Assembly: GCA_950106755.1 (NCBI GenBank)
Contig: OX467082.1
Span: forward strand, 6,014,001-6,078,000
Length of the DNA: 64,000 nucleotides
Origin: Climacium dendroides
Taxonomy: Eukaryota; Streptophyta; Bryopsida; Hypnales; Climaciaceae
Reading direction: 5' to 3'
This document shows positions 20,833 through 32,010 of this stretch, in pieces (the first letter of the stretch is position 1; the number at the start of each line of letters is the position of its first letter). The position numbers were made by a program, and so were the translations under genes. The notes beneath the pieces were generated by a model, which was given only the letters and a program-made list of their open reading frames with translations, was not told where the DNA came from and made no database searches.

Positions 20833-21980
20833 GTGACGGTGTGCTTCTGTCGCTCTGTCCGGCGAAAAATGGCTATGATGTTGCCGCTGCTGGTGTCGAG
20901 TACTCACACTTGTAAAAATCGCGACTCTGCCTCTTTGATGGTCTCCCGATTTGGAGAGCGCTCGGCTATGGCCGAATGTGGAGCTCGAAGACCTTGGAAG
21001 CTTGCTTGCGCCGGGAAAGTATTGCTTCGGCTGGGGACCGTCGAGATGTACAAGAGTTCCTGTTCGGAGTCTCCACTGGACTGCGTGGACGTGGCTCTGC
21101 GTCATGGTGTCCGATGAGCTGCGCGGATGCTAATGTGACTTGCACGCCATGGCTGCATTGGTGCCGTAGAGTGAAGGAATCCGAATTCGGGACACTTCAC
21201 TAGGAAGCAGAGATCTGAGGAAGAATTAGTTTGCGTAGTAGAAAGACAGCAATCCAATGATAGAGCCTGGAGGCATCTGGAGGAGGGCCTCTGGATGCGC
21301 AAATGTTCCCGATCTGCACTGTGTGCGGTCAAATTTTTTTGTCCCATTGCAACCCTGATTGAATGAGAATTTGATATCTCTCTTGACTACATTTGCCTCT
21401 TGTCTACCTTGAATGTGTTGCATTCACGGCGGAATCCTGACAGTGAATGCTTGCATCAATTTGTTTGCTTGCCACTCCATGTTAAGCTGGAAGTGTTGTT
21501 TTCCATTGCTTGGTGCGTTCTGTTTCGGCGTGTTTGGGTTCGAATGTGTATGGCATATGCACCAATTATCAACAGAGTTTGTACTACCGTCACTATCTAG
21601 GCCTACTGTTGTTCGGAATATTGGCCCCTCGTGTTGTCAACCATTAGTTACTTTGGACAGTTTTGCAAACACTGTCGATAATGGATGCTCATATCTTAGC
21701 TGTTTGTGATTTGTTCTCATTGTGTCACTACTTGAATTTTACTCTATATTCACGTGTCTAATCCAGTTCAGGGGCATTCTTAGATCCTTAGGGCCGAATC
21801 TTGATTGATAAGCATTTCGACCTGCTTGCTCACAATTTTTGCTTCAAATACCGGTTCCTTTTGTTGCCGAATGTTCTGTTATGAATTAAAAAATTGGTAA
21901 CCATTTCAAGGACCGTAGGCGATGCTCGTAGTGTTATTACTGCAGAGGGCCATATAGTAATTGAATTGTCTTCTATACCC
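20833..21980 (+). other. Type A 3' flank of the second chimeric gene
   Basis: Near-identical to 16,253-16,900, then diverged but recognisable to about 21,900 (shared CAGGGGCATTCTTAGATC at about 21,770). Hairpin at 21,273. Confidence 0.5.
21273..21298 (+). promoter_or_regulatory. Type A 3' hairpin, 4-base loop
   Basis: Same as the copy at 16,693, with loop AGGG and 441 bases from the stop. Confidence 0.6.
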
Positions 21981-22270
21981 CCCTACAACTTGCGTTGAGG
22001 ACGGGGTCAAAAAAAACGAACAGAAACAAATCTAGTGCTGAGAACAGAGCCTACTTGGATATTCGGATTCTAGAACATGCATCTGAGGTTGAACAGTGTA
22101 CCGCCAACTGCTACTAATTGCCTGTAAGAGAGTGACAGAAAAAACAAACGTGGCTGACGTTCCCCTCCCCCCACTGCCCCCTGCCCCCTTCGCCCCCACC
22201 TTTTGGTTGCCCCTCCCATTGATGCAGCATCATGAAGCTTGAACTCCAAGCCATCTGGGGTCGCCCTTTC

Positions 22271-22350
22271 AGTCAAGCAACTGCCTTGACCAACACGAAT
22301 CCACCAGTCCACCACCACATTCACTGCGCCACTCATCACCCCTCTATAAG
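22271..22350 (+). promoter_or_regulatory. Type B promoter: W-box pair and TATA box
   Basis: W-box pair at 22,271-22,291 and TATAAG at 22,345-22,350, followed by CTGGCGGTGAACCC near the expected start site. Distal ACCGCCAACTG at about 22,100. Confidence 0.65.
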
Positions 22351-22576
22351 AACAACCCAACTGGCGGTGAACCCAATTGTGACATTCGCCAACCAATTCT
22401 TCACCACACCACATCTACTCTCTCCCAATTTAAGCAATCTGCTCTCCTTTGAGTTCTTTAGTGATCTGAATTTCGCTCAACCAGCCAGTAGTGTTTCTTG
22501 ATCATTCTCCCGACCAGCGAGCTCTCTTTGTTTGCGGAGTGATTGCAGCTTGCAGGTGTTGAGGAGAGGCATTGCA

Positions 22577-22777
22577 ATGGCAGCAGGACATCAAGGCAGT
22601 GTTGCTGGGAGGGGGAGGGGTTGTGCGCGGAGGGCCGCCCCCAGGCGAGGCCAAGTGAAGGCTGCCATCGCCCGCTCCATTTTGCACTCCATCTCCTCGG
22701 TCGTCTACCGAACGCGCTCGGCGGCGGGCTCTGTTTTGTCGAGCCGGTCGTTGTCGTTCTCGTGGCATAGCAGCTGA
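22577..22777 (+). CDS. Small basic protein family, type B, 66 aa
   Basis: Starts MAAGHQGSVAGRGRG and ends SFSWHSS. Compared with 7,694 it has ILHSISSVVYRTRSAAG in the middle and one residue less in the serine tail. Its GGCTGCC codons in the core make it the nearest visible relative of the N-terminal parent of the chimeric genes. It follows the second direct repeat unit head-to-tail. No acidic residue. Function unknown. Confidence 0.85.
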   Translation: MAAGHQGSVAGRGRGCARRAAPRRGQVKAAIARSILHSISSVVYRTRSAAGSVLSSRSLSFSWHSS

Positions 22778-23280
22778 TGTGGCTGAAGGGGGTGCGTCTG
22801 AACGATGCATTATTCCAAGCCAAATTTTTCCAGCTGCACATATGCATTCCCGGTGGTGGAACACGCCGGCGGCGTATTAATTCACTCAATGGAGGACTTG
22901 TCACGGCAGTGTCATTCGCCGTGAGGAGGAGGTTTTCACCGACGCGGGATGCTGAACGCGTGCAAGGGGTCATTAATGGGCCATTCGAGTGTGTCACTAT
23001 TTTTGTCAAAGAATTGAAGATCAAGAGACTGAGTGTAGCAATACAGTATAATCAAGAGCTAGCTGGAGCTCAAGAATTGACCGAGATCGAGCCTCGATGA
23101 TGGCGGCCAGAGAGCCTTCGGAGGGGCTCGAAGATGATCGTCTTCTGCGTGTCGCACTCTAGCTGCGAACTCTTTAGATAATGTCCTGCTTGACATCGTT
23201 TGGATTCGGTTTTCACCACCAACGCTTGATAGATCAAGCTTGTGTGGAACGATCAAGCTTGTTGTGATCTTATAACGCCC
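22778..23280 (+). other. Type B 3' flank
   Basis: Contains CCTCGATGATGGCGGCCAGAG (23,092 onward), a possible CCT-TCGG-AGG stem-loop and the hairpin at 23,151. It is diverged from the 8 kb copy. Confidence 0.5.
23151..23170 (+). promoter_or_regulatory. Type B 3' hairpin with compensatory change
   Basis: TCGCA pairs with TGCGA around CTCTAGC. Relative to TTGCA/TGCAA at 8,155 and 31,962 both sides of one pair changed together. Confidence 0.5.
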
Positions 23281-23577
23281 TTTTAATTGAAAACATGGCC
23301 ACTCATTTCTAAACATTCGCGCTCTCGGAGAAATTCCATCGTGTGTTTCAAAGTTTGTCGATGCTTGGAATGCTTGCAATTGATAGTCCAATCGTGCTGT
23401 GCCTCGCTTGCAGAATCCATTCTGCAGTATTTCTGTGCTGAGCGCTTGCATGGAATGTAGAATGCACTTAGAGGTCGAAATGTACTGAATGCCCTCCGTT
23501 GTGCAGCTGCTTGTGAGCTTCGGCGCCACTTTTGAAAGCAGTTTGTAAAACACCATTCAGAAAGCAATTACATTCTA

Positions 23578-23659
23578 CTCCCTCTATTCTGAATAATACC
23601 AGGGTTTCCTTTTGTGTTTTCACAAAGGAAACACTGGCATTATTCAGAAACAGAGGGAG
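23578..23659. mobile_element. Stowaway-like miniature element, 82 bp
   Basis: A near-perfect hairpin that begins CTCCCTCT and ends AGAGGGAG, the terminal motif typical of Stowaway (Tc1/mariner-derived) elements. The stem includes GTTTCCTTTTGTG paired with CACAAAGGAAAC around TTTT. The expected TA duplication is present on the left (TA before CTCCC) but not on the right. Confidence 0.65.
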
Positions 23660-24412
23660 CTTTACCTAAGAAAAATATCAACAGAGAGCTCTCAAAAGAC
23701 AGTGAGGGGTCAACTCGGTGTTGAAAACTACACTCTTTGTGTTGCTCCACGCTATGTTCCAACAGTTCACACTAATTTGAAAAAGCCACTCAAACCGTAC
23801 GTAGACAAGTCTAAGTTTTCATACTTTTTCAACGACGATTTTTGAAATCTTGCTGCCATCGTGTACCCAATTGCTGCTCATTCAGAAACGTATGATGCAC
23901 TAGGAAAGAAAACCTAAAAGAGTCTGAAAAGTGTGAAGCTTTTCAATGTCCACAATAAGAAAATTGAATCTAGATGACAGTCACACAATGGCCAACCCTA
24001 AACCCAACCAGAATAATTGTCACTTCTCGCTGGGTTGAATGCTTCAATTCTCGATCTTGACGTCGAGTTCACGTTTTGATAAGAAAACCATCCAATTGTC
24101 ATGCTTTTTTAGATGTCTAACGGAAAGACCAGGTCAAGCTTCGTTTGAGAATTTTTCAATGCAGCATTCCCTGAACTTCTGGAAATTAGGAAACCATATA
24201 AGCATGTGCGAAGCTGTATGCAAATATCTGTGCTGTACTTGTACCTCCCTCACTGTTGCCGTGACACTGGACCCCAGCGTGCATTAAAAAGAGTGACGTT
24301 CACTTCCACCCACCAGGCATGTTTTTGAGTGAAAGTTATACTTCCACAATTGCTTTTTCTTTACAGGCTGCACATGACTCTTTCATGTCTCTGAAGAGGC
24401 GTCATGAAAGAA

Positions 24413-24575
24413 GAGTGGAAACTTCTTTATCATAACTTTTTTTTTGGCACCCCAAAAGAAGAAAAAGGAGAGTGGAAGCTCCTTTTCCATAACTTTTTTT
24501 TTGGCACCCCAAAAGAAATAAGAGAGTGGAAGCTCCTTTTGATTTGTGAAAGAAAAAGAAAAGAAGAGTGGACAT
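24413..24575 (+). repeat. About 55-bp tandem repeat
   Basis: Units starting GAGTGGAA at 24,413, 24,470 and 24,524 share CATAACTTTTTTTTTGGC and CACCCCAAAAGAA. The third unit is truncated. Confidence 0.75.
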
Positions 24576-26849
24576 AGCTAAATAGTTCCGTCCTGTGCTG
24601 AAAATACAGTCAGCAGTACAGTCATCCTTTCTTTCATTACGTGACGGAGAGTTTGGAATTGTTGATGGAGTTCTAGAATGGGGAAGAAGTCTTACCTACA
24701 CGAGTTCCAAAGGTGGTCTACAATCCCTTTTCACACTTGCAATTCTCCCAATTCGCATGTTTGTTGTAGGTTCTTCCATCCAATATAAAAAATATAGAGA
24801 GAGAGTAGAATAGAGGAAAGTAAAGTAATAGAATAGAGAAAAGTTTTGAATTTGGGTGCGATGGTTCCTAAGGGTTTGATGAAGGTTTGTTAATTTTACT
24901 TCATTATGCATTTTTGAAGTTTGAATTCTTGGAGGGTGCTCAATGATATTGTTCGTATCTTGAAAACTACACTATTTGTAAATTTGAAAATTCCAGTGTT
25001 TATCCTTTTATTAGAGGATGCTTTAGAATAAGGGTGATTTGAGGACACTTTCATCACACCAGCAACGAGCAACTATGTTGCAAATGGGTTTGGTGTTGTG
25101 GTATTAGTTCATTATTACGCAAGAGTTTATTCTTCATATTCATTGTAGCCATTTTCTAAAGCAAATAATTCTCATTGGGATAGAAGTCCTTGTCATTATC
25201 ATATGACTTTCGGTATAAAAATTTCAAACTTCTAAAAGTGTTTTCATAGGTTCACTAATGTGGCCTTGTTTGTGACTTTTCTAATAAATTGTTGTGCATG
25301 TAAGACTAAGTGTTGATGCATGATTTGAGGGGTCTATGTGTCCCAATATCAAATAATAGCCACTTTATTGGAAGCAGGAGGCAAGTTCAATTTTTGCTAC
25401 CTCCAAAGCTTAGATATTTGTATGGATTGATGTATCCCAAGGATACATTGATATACATATTGGTTTATGCTATGGTCAAAATTGTTTCATTGCATGATGT
25501 AAAACTTCACTTCACTATTGATTTAGAAATAGTTTTGCCAAGTGACAAACATGACCCAAATAGATGACTCAAAGTCTAAAAACCATAACTAGTTGTTGAC
25601 TTTTCAATGTTAATGTGGCACCATCTCATTGACAATCCGTTACCATTGTCATTTTCAAGTTGCAACTCATAACTTTCTTTCCTTTCAACTTGCCTCTTAC
25701 ACACTTGGATCATGAAAATCAAAGGTTGTAATTGAAAAATGTACAACTAGTTATGTATGATAACCTATTTGCTACTAGCACGACTTATCGATTATCTAAT
25801 ACATTTCCAAAGTCAATTCCAAAGTCATCTGAGTAGTCATCTTACTAGTCTATCAAGTCCATGACTTTACTAATACTTGCCCAAATTTTGAAATGGTGAC
25901 TATAAAATTAGAATATTAAATTAAAGTTGATTAGGGAGGCAACCCATTTCTGACCACTTATGTAGATACATATATCTATAGGACGGGTTTCTTCAGTGGA
26001 GGATTTTTCCAATGTGCAAAAATAGAGTTCAAAAGGTTTCCATAATTTTTCAAATTTATATTTCTCAAAACATAATTACTATGAATTTTTCACTGAAGAT
26101 TATGTTTGACCCATACTAGTCATATAGACCTTCCTAATCCTGACCAAGGGTTGGTTGCAAAACCCACCAAAGGTTCATTGCAATATTGAGAGTTTTTTAG
26201 CCAATCATAATCCGCCACAACTGTGTCTGAAACTGTGCCATAATTAATCATTGTTCATCACTTCCTTTACAAAAAGATAGTAGTAGGTTTTTTTCTTTCA
26301 TTTATTTTAGGCAATGCACAAAACAATAATCACCGGAAGGATGAATCTATCTTCATCCATATAAGTGAATGAAACTTACAATTCATGGATGAAATTTCAT
26401 TTATTCATCCAAAACAATGTACATTCATTCAAAATAGGGCAATACTATTCCAGATTTTATAGCAAATTGGGAATTTCAACTACTAAAAAGCAAAAATATT
26501 TAGCCCAAGATTCCCTACCTTCCAAAAAATCTTCGCTTCATAGTGAAAAATTGCTCAAATAAAAAAATCTTGGATAGCAACCTACATTGCCAAAATAGGG
26601 GGGGTGATCAGGAATGGGTTGCCTCCGCCTCTAGATTAGAGCCATAAACACCCTATAAACAACCTAAAACTGTCTAATCAAGTACTAGATATTCTCTATC
26701 AATGGAGTGACACATTATCCCTTGTCATCATAAAATCCCTAATTTTGACATAGTATTCTTTGATTTTGTCATAAAATGAAGAGAATTGGGGGGGATTTAG
26801 GTGGAACTGGGGTCAAAAGTAGGTGGCGGAATTGGGTTGGAAACGGTAA

Positions 26850-27062
26850 TGGGCTAGTTTATCTTATGGGTTTTGTAATTTCAAGGCTGACCACTTCAAA
26901 AATTCACAGAAATTACAAATTTGATCGAAAAATTATAATTCCACTTGGGTTTGACTCATGAAACAAGCACACACACCTCTGAAAAATATGCGCCCCTCTT
27001 GAAATTGGACCTAAAGATGTCCAGATCCAAAATCAGGGTGGTAATAGGCTTGTCTACCTTAA
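26850..27062 (+). repeat. Dispersed repeat (GGGTGGTAATAGGCTTGTCT end)
   Basis: Aligns with 51,830-52,012 in the same orientation. Shared blocks include AAAAATTATAATTCCACTT and GGTGGTAATAGGCTTGTCTA. One copy ends upstream of a type A gene promoter and the other shortly upstream of the U2A' relic. Confidence 0.6.
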
Positions 27063-27646
27063 TGATTCACACGTGAGTGTGTGTATAAACGGCCAGGGTG
27101 AATTGACCCCCTCATTGCTCCCTTGGGAGAACACTGGAATTTTATATTTGCAACACATGAAAAAATTTGGAAGTTTCTGAATTCATATTTGCAATCAGAG
27201 GCTCCAATTAGATTGTAGAGGTGAAGAAATAGAAAAATACGCAGCTCAAAGTAGGGGCAAATTCTCCCTGGCCCCTTCAGTGACTGTTTCTACCACCAGT
27301 CAGAGCAGATCACTGCTGCAGACGGGGTGCAGGGGAAGATGATTTGGCGGTAAAAAAACCACAATTCTAGAGAATCCGTCACAGACAGTCAGACAGGCAC
27401 CGGCATGCCGATAAATAAAAAGCATTAAAAATCTCCATTCTGGCCCTCTGGATCCGCCAGTGAGAAAATGGGTCCAGAAATACCGCCACCCTTCTGTCGT
27501 CTCATCCCTTGGGCTGGCACACTCCTTGCCTCCTTGGAGGATAGGAATGTGGGCCAGCTGACACACTGCGAAAGCGTCAGCGAAGGGCTCCCTCAAGCTT
27601 GCTGCCCAAGCTCTTCTTCTCCCAGTCCTCCAGCGTCAGTCTATGC

Positions 27647-27655
27647 TATATAAAA
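27647..27655 (+). promoter_or_regulatory. Type A TATA box
   Basis: TATATAAAA followed by TGCTGGCGGTACCCAGTT. Upstream at 27,550-27,595 GGGCCAGCTGA and GCGTCAGCGAAGGG recur with small changes in the 11.5 kb type A promoter. The leader contains a duplicated stretch (GTACCCAGTTCC region repeated at 27,745 and 27,823) and a CT repeat at 27,868. Confidence 0.6.
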
Positions 27656-27942
27656 GCCCTTGCTGGCGGTACCCAGTTCCCATTGCAGAATTTTGGTGAT
27701 CGTTTTCTGAGTTCTCGTAGCCAGTTGATCCTCATCTTCCTCGCTTTACCCAGTTCCCATCGCAGAATTTTGGTGATCGTCCTCTGAGTTTTCGTAGCCA
27801 GTTGATCTTCATCTTCCTCGCTTTACCCAGTTGACAGACTCTTGCCGCATTCTTTCTTTGCCGATCCTCTCTCTCTCTCTCTCTTCAGTCGTGCCAGTTA
27901 GTTAGCGTTCGCTGTTTTTTTTTGTAGAGATCGTTGCTTGAG

Positions 27943-28134
27943 ATGGCAGGTCACCACGGAGTTTGCAGCAGCGCCATGGCCATGCCGCGAAGGCCCGCGC
28001 CCAGGAGAGGTCAGGTGAAGGCCGCCATCGCTCGCAGCTTGCTGCACTCGCTCAGCTCTGTTGTGCACGGCGCCCGCTCCGCCGTTTCTAGCCGGTCGCT
28101 TCGCCGCTCGTTCTCGTGGAGCAGCAGCCATTGA
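27943..28134 (+). CDS. Small basic protein family, type A, 63 aa
   Basis: Starts MAGHHGVCSSAMAMPRRPAP and ends SFSWSSSH. It differs from the 11.8 kb copy at about ten positions, mostly outside the core, and lacks acidic residues. It is a solitary copy outside the inverted repeats, so its conserved frame and its 3' block are independent evidence that the gene is real and retained. The ATG follows a 280-base leader, longer than in the other A copies because of the leader duplication. Confidence 0.87.
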   Translation: MAGHHGVCSSAMAMPRRPAPRRGQVKAAIARSLLHSLSSVVHGARSAVSSRSLRRSFSWSSSH

Positions 28135-28700
28135 GTGACGGCGTGCTTCTGGCGCCATGTCTTGCGAATTGACAGTGATGCTGCTGCTGCTGGTGTCAAG
28201 TAGTAATATTTGTAAATGTCGCGACTCTGCTTCTTCAATGGCCTCCGATTCGCGCAGGTGTGGCCTTCTGTGCAGCTCGCACCTTGGAAGCGTGCTTTCA
28301 CTGGAAAAGCATTACCTCGGCAGGGATCGTCGAGATATACAAAAATTCATGTTTGGAGCCTCCACTCGACTGCGTGGACGCAGCTCTGGTGTCACGATGT
28401 CGGATGAACTGCGGGGAGTACTGTGACTTTCACGTCATGGCCGCAGAGTGAAGGAATGCAATTTTGGGACACTTCATTGAGAAGCAGAGACCTGAGGAAG
28501 AATTAGTTTGCGTAGTAGAAGGACAGCTATCCAATGATAGAGCCTAGAGGCATCTGGAGGAGACCTCTGGATGCGCAAATGTTCCCGATCTGCACTGTGT
28601 TGCGGTCAAATTTTTTGTACTATACTGCAATTCTGATTGAATGAGAATTTGATTTCTCTCTTGACTACATTTGCCTCTTGTCTACCCTGAATTTCTTGCA
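28135..28700 (+). other. Type A 3' flank
   Basis: The first 300 bases are diverged. From about 28,480 to 28,680 the sequence is nearly identical to the other type A copies. This contrast is the main sign of constraint on the block. Confidence 0.55.
28550..28574 (+). promoter_or_regulatory. Type A 3' hairpin, loop AGA
   Basis: The stem is identical to the other copies and the single substitution (G to A) is in the loop. Confidence 0.6.
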
Positions 28701-31140
28701 TTCACAGAGGAATCCTGACTGTAAATGAGTGTGTTTGCATCAATTTACTTGCCGGCCACTTAGGCCTGTGGTACGTTTGGAACGTTGTTTTCTGTCGCTG
28801 GCTTTGCTCTGTTTGGCCTCGCTGGGGTTTGAATAAATTTCAACGTCTCAATTCTAGGCTAGCAGTGTTATGTTGATCCCTAGGAAAACTGAGATGGTCT
28901 GCGAACTTGATAGTGTGTACAGTAATTTTTAACCCTGACCTTTGATTTGCGACTTATCATCGCATTGATGCTTGAAGTATTGAGGTACTGCCAAACTTGT
29001 TTGTTTGTTTTCATGGCGAACTGTGATGTCTGAGTTACTGTAGAATCTTGGGATTGTGCTCTTGGCATTGTCGGAACATTTTGAACATGTGCAGAAAGTA
29101 CATCATGGTAAGAAATTATTTATTCAGCTCGGTCATGCTCTTAACATTAAGCCAGAAGATCATATGCGTGCATCGGCATTTGTACGTTAAACTGACTGCA
29201 CGCAATGCGTGAAACTGAAATGCAGTTTAAATGATGATTCTCCCAACCCAACAATTACGATGTAGTCTGTTCTACATGCATGAACACCAAAGCCAACCCA
29301 CAACTTTCTAGGACTTCACGAGTTGGGGCTTATTGCATTATTGTGGCCCTCTTGCACTGTCGAAAATGATTGGAAGCTGTTGGAGCTCTCGACTGTATGC
29401 TTTCCATTGCCTCCCACGGCACAATAGACTGCCAATTATTCTAGTGCCGTTCCAGAACGGATCGACACCGAGCCTTCATCCTCAAGATTGATACGCCCTA
29501 GGTGTTGCATTGCTTAGTAATGTGATGTGGATTAAGATGCTTTGAAGGGTTGATGCTCGTACGTCCGCAATGACGCAACGACGCAAGATTCTAGGTAGCA
29601 ATGCAAACTTGCCAGAGGCCTAGTGGCAAAGCGTCATCATGATCTACTGGTGGCCCAAGTGACGATGAGATGATGACCTAGCCGATAAGCTGATCGATCA
29701 GCTTCAGTTTCCCAGAACGGCTGAGCTCTCTATGGACATCGATTGCAGTAGTTCGTAAACAGCTCAGAGAAACCTGTCAAAACCTACTCATCAGTAGGGC
29801 CAACTGGCAAATGCACCAACTGAAGGCCACTGTGGGCTCAGTACCTTGCTCTTTATTTTTTACTATAACTTACCACCTGAGAACTCTTTTCCCAAGGGCC
29901 AGAACTGTTTTCAACTTAGTGGGTTGGAATTAAATCAAGTCTGTACTGCTAAGATGGTAGTATTCGTTAAAGTATCATGTTCACACTGCCAAAATTGTCA
30001 CATGATTCAAGTGTCCGCGGATCAGAATTGGGGGCTGGGAACGGAGTAATTAAGGTCCGTCTTCAGAACGCCAATCCTGTTCACCATACTAACTTACTGG
30101 CTACTATCCCCCAATCTGATGGAGTCATCAATCCAATTCCTTTTTAATTAGTTCGGCTTTTGACGTTCGACAACGGCCGCCATGGTCAACCTAATCAGCC
30201 TAGTGCATGCGCGCTGAACGTAATCCGGCCGTCAGCAAACAGCAGCACTTCGTAGCTGGGGCACGCTCGACAGTTAATATTCGGGGTGAATTGAATGTCG
30301 ATTTCGATTCGCCGCGATCGAAGAGGCCAGCGTTCAAAGAATTCAAGCTGACTTCACGACACTGTTCAGCAATGAGGCAGGGGTTCTTTAGCATCCTTGA
30401 ACTTGAAAAAGAGACCCTTGAACAAAATTGTCTCACATGGCTCTTCGGTCAGCCAACCCTAATCCTGAAATTAACTGAAAAGTTCCTCACGGACATCTTA
30501 GAAAAAGGTGAAAGTAGGTTGCTTTTACAATTAGGTTGCCTTACCCCTAGAAAGTTACTTTGCAAGCCACCAAAGTCAACAAATACTTCTACAAATGTTT
30601 CCATTTGGAGGTTCGTGAGTCCCGATTACAACAAAACCTAATTCAAAAAGTAGTGCATTTTAGCAAACGAGCAATAAATATTTATATAGAGTCAATGTCA
30701 AGAAATTAGTATGGGACAACCTAGTTTCACTATTCTGTGTAGCAAATCATGACAGGTTTCCAGCATGGGGAAGGCCATATTGCCTGGTTATGGTTGTACA
30801 ATGTTATGTCAACATAAAGTGGATTAGTATCCCAAAATGGAGTACTGTGATGGAAACACATGGCAAATTCTTAACTTTTATCATAACATTCTCCTGCTCT
30901 TTTCCATCAAGAATTCAGGATATTTATCCGGTTCATGTGCGCCGACGGATTCAATGTATACCGCCAACTACTTCTGATTGGAGAAGGACGGGTCAAGTGC
31001 TGACGCAGCGGACCCAACTGCCCCCTCCGCCCCCACTTGCTCTGCGCCACTCCCGATGAGCCAAAAGATGCTTGAAGATCAAGCCTCCATGCAAAGGCTG
31101 GTCAAGCATTTTCATTTGTGTCCAGAAAAGAAAAGGAAAA
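28701..31140. other. Intergenic region, no gene recognised
   Basis: Contains an 18-base perfect palindrome (29,687-29,704, AAGCTGATCGATCAGCTT). It also has an open frame of 144 codons at 30,207-30,641 without recognisable features or counterpart beside other family members. From about 30,950 it is distal type B promoter sequence (TACCGCCAACTACTTCTGATT). Confidence 0.6.
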
Positions 31141-31141
31141 T

Positions 31142-31210
31142 GGTCAAGCAACTGCCTTGACCACATTCATCCGAATTTCACGGCGCATTCACCCAATCGC
31201 TTCATATAAG
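31142..31210 (+). promoter_or_regulatory. Type B promoter: W-box pair and TATA box
   Basis: W-box pair at 31,142-31,162 (GGTCAA ... TTGACC; here both boxes have C at the last position) and TATAAG at 31,205-31,210, followed by CCCCGGCGGTGAAG. Confidence 0.65.
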
Positions 31211-31391
31211 AGAACTGCCCCGGCGGTGAAGTGTGCCATTCTCCAACCAATTCCTCACGCATCTTCTCCAACTGCACTACTTCTCCGTTCTCGCAATTCA
31301 AGCAATCTGCTCTACTTCAATTGTTTCTTGTTCAATCTCGCAAGCAGCGTTCGAATCAAAGCTCTTTTCATTTGCAGGCGACGTACTAGCT

Positions 31392-31592
31392 ATGGCAGCA
31401 TCGCATCAAGGAAATTTGGCTCTGAGGGGGATGGGCAGGCAGTGTCGGCCCGCACCCAGGCGAGGCCAAGTGAAGGCCGCCATAGCTCGCTCAATGCTGC
31501 ACTCCATCGCCTCGGTCATCCACAGAACGCGCTCGGTGGCGGGCTCTGTTTTGTCGCGAAGATCATCATCGTTCTCGTTGCAGAGGAGCTAA
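31392..31592 (+). CDS. Small basic protein family, type B, 66 aa, most diverged canonical copy
   Basis: Starts MAASHQGNLALRGMG, keeps RRGQVKAAIARSMLHSIASV exactly at the core, and ends FSLQRS in place of FSWHSS, so the otherwise constant Trp is lost. No acidic residue. The promoter and 3' hairpin are conserved although the rest of the flanks differ, which indicates an old but intact copy. Function unknown. Confidence 0.83.
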   Translation: MAASHQGNLALRGMGRQCRPAPRRGQVKAAIARSMLHSIASVIHRTRSVAGSVLSRRSSSFSLQRS

Positions 31593-32010
31593 TTAATGTG
31601 GCAGAATCGAAGGAGGCGCATCTGGAAGATGCTTCCGTCCAAGCCCATTTTTGCAGCAGCAGCCACAATGACATTCCCGGTGATGGAATACTCTGATGGA
31701 GAAATCACACTGTGAAGGTCATGTCACGCCGGCAGTTCGTGCGTGCGCATAGAGGAGGGGATCCTCCAACTAGTGCGAGCGTTCGTTATTGAGTTATTTT
31801 TGTTACAATTTTTGCCACCGTCTGTGAGATCGAGTGACTGAGTGTAGTGTTCTAGTCAAGAGGTGGAGCTCAAGAATTTGACCGTGAGCGCACCTGATGA
31901 CGGAGGCCGGAGGGCCTTCTGAGGGGGCTAGCTCCATTTCGAAGATGATGGTCTCCTATGTGTTGCACTTCGGCTGCAACGTTTCTTAGAGAATGTCCTT
32001 TTCGACATTG
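31593..32010 (+). other. Type B 3' flank
   Basis: Shares CATCTGGA-GATGCTTCC, GATGACGGAGGCCGGAGGG and the terminal GAGAATGTCC motif with the 8 kb copy. Confidence 0.5.
31962..31980 (+). promoter_or_regulatory. Type B 3' hairpin
   Basis: GTTGCA pairs with TGCAAC around CTTCGGC, 370 bases after the stop. Confidence 0.5.

Larger units (their letters stand above)
20163..21990 (+). repeat. Direct repeat unit 2
   Basis: Same-orientation partner of 15,585-17,640. It is joined on its left to the outer right arm and on its right to the promoter of the type B gene at 22,577. Confidence 0.85.
23660..27250. other. AT-rich intergenic region
   Basis: No gene recognised. It holds the tandem repeat at 24,413-24,530 and, at 26,850-27,062, a copy of a dispersed repeat also found at 51,830-52,012. 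Confidence 0.6.

Noticed and set aside
30207..30641. 144-codon frame
   Set aside because: No motif, no counterpart near other type B genes, no sign of constraint.
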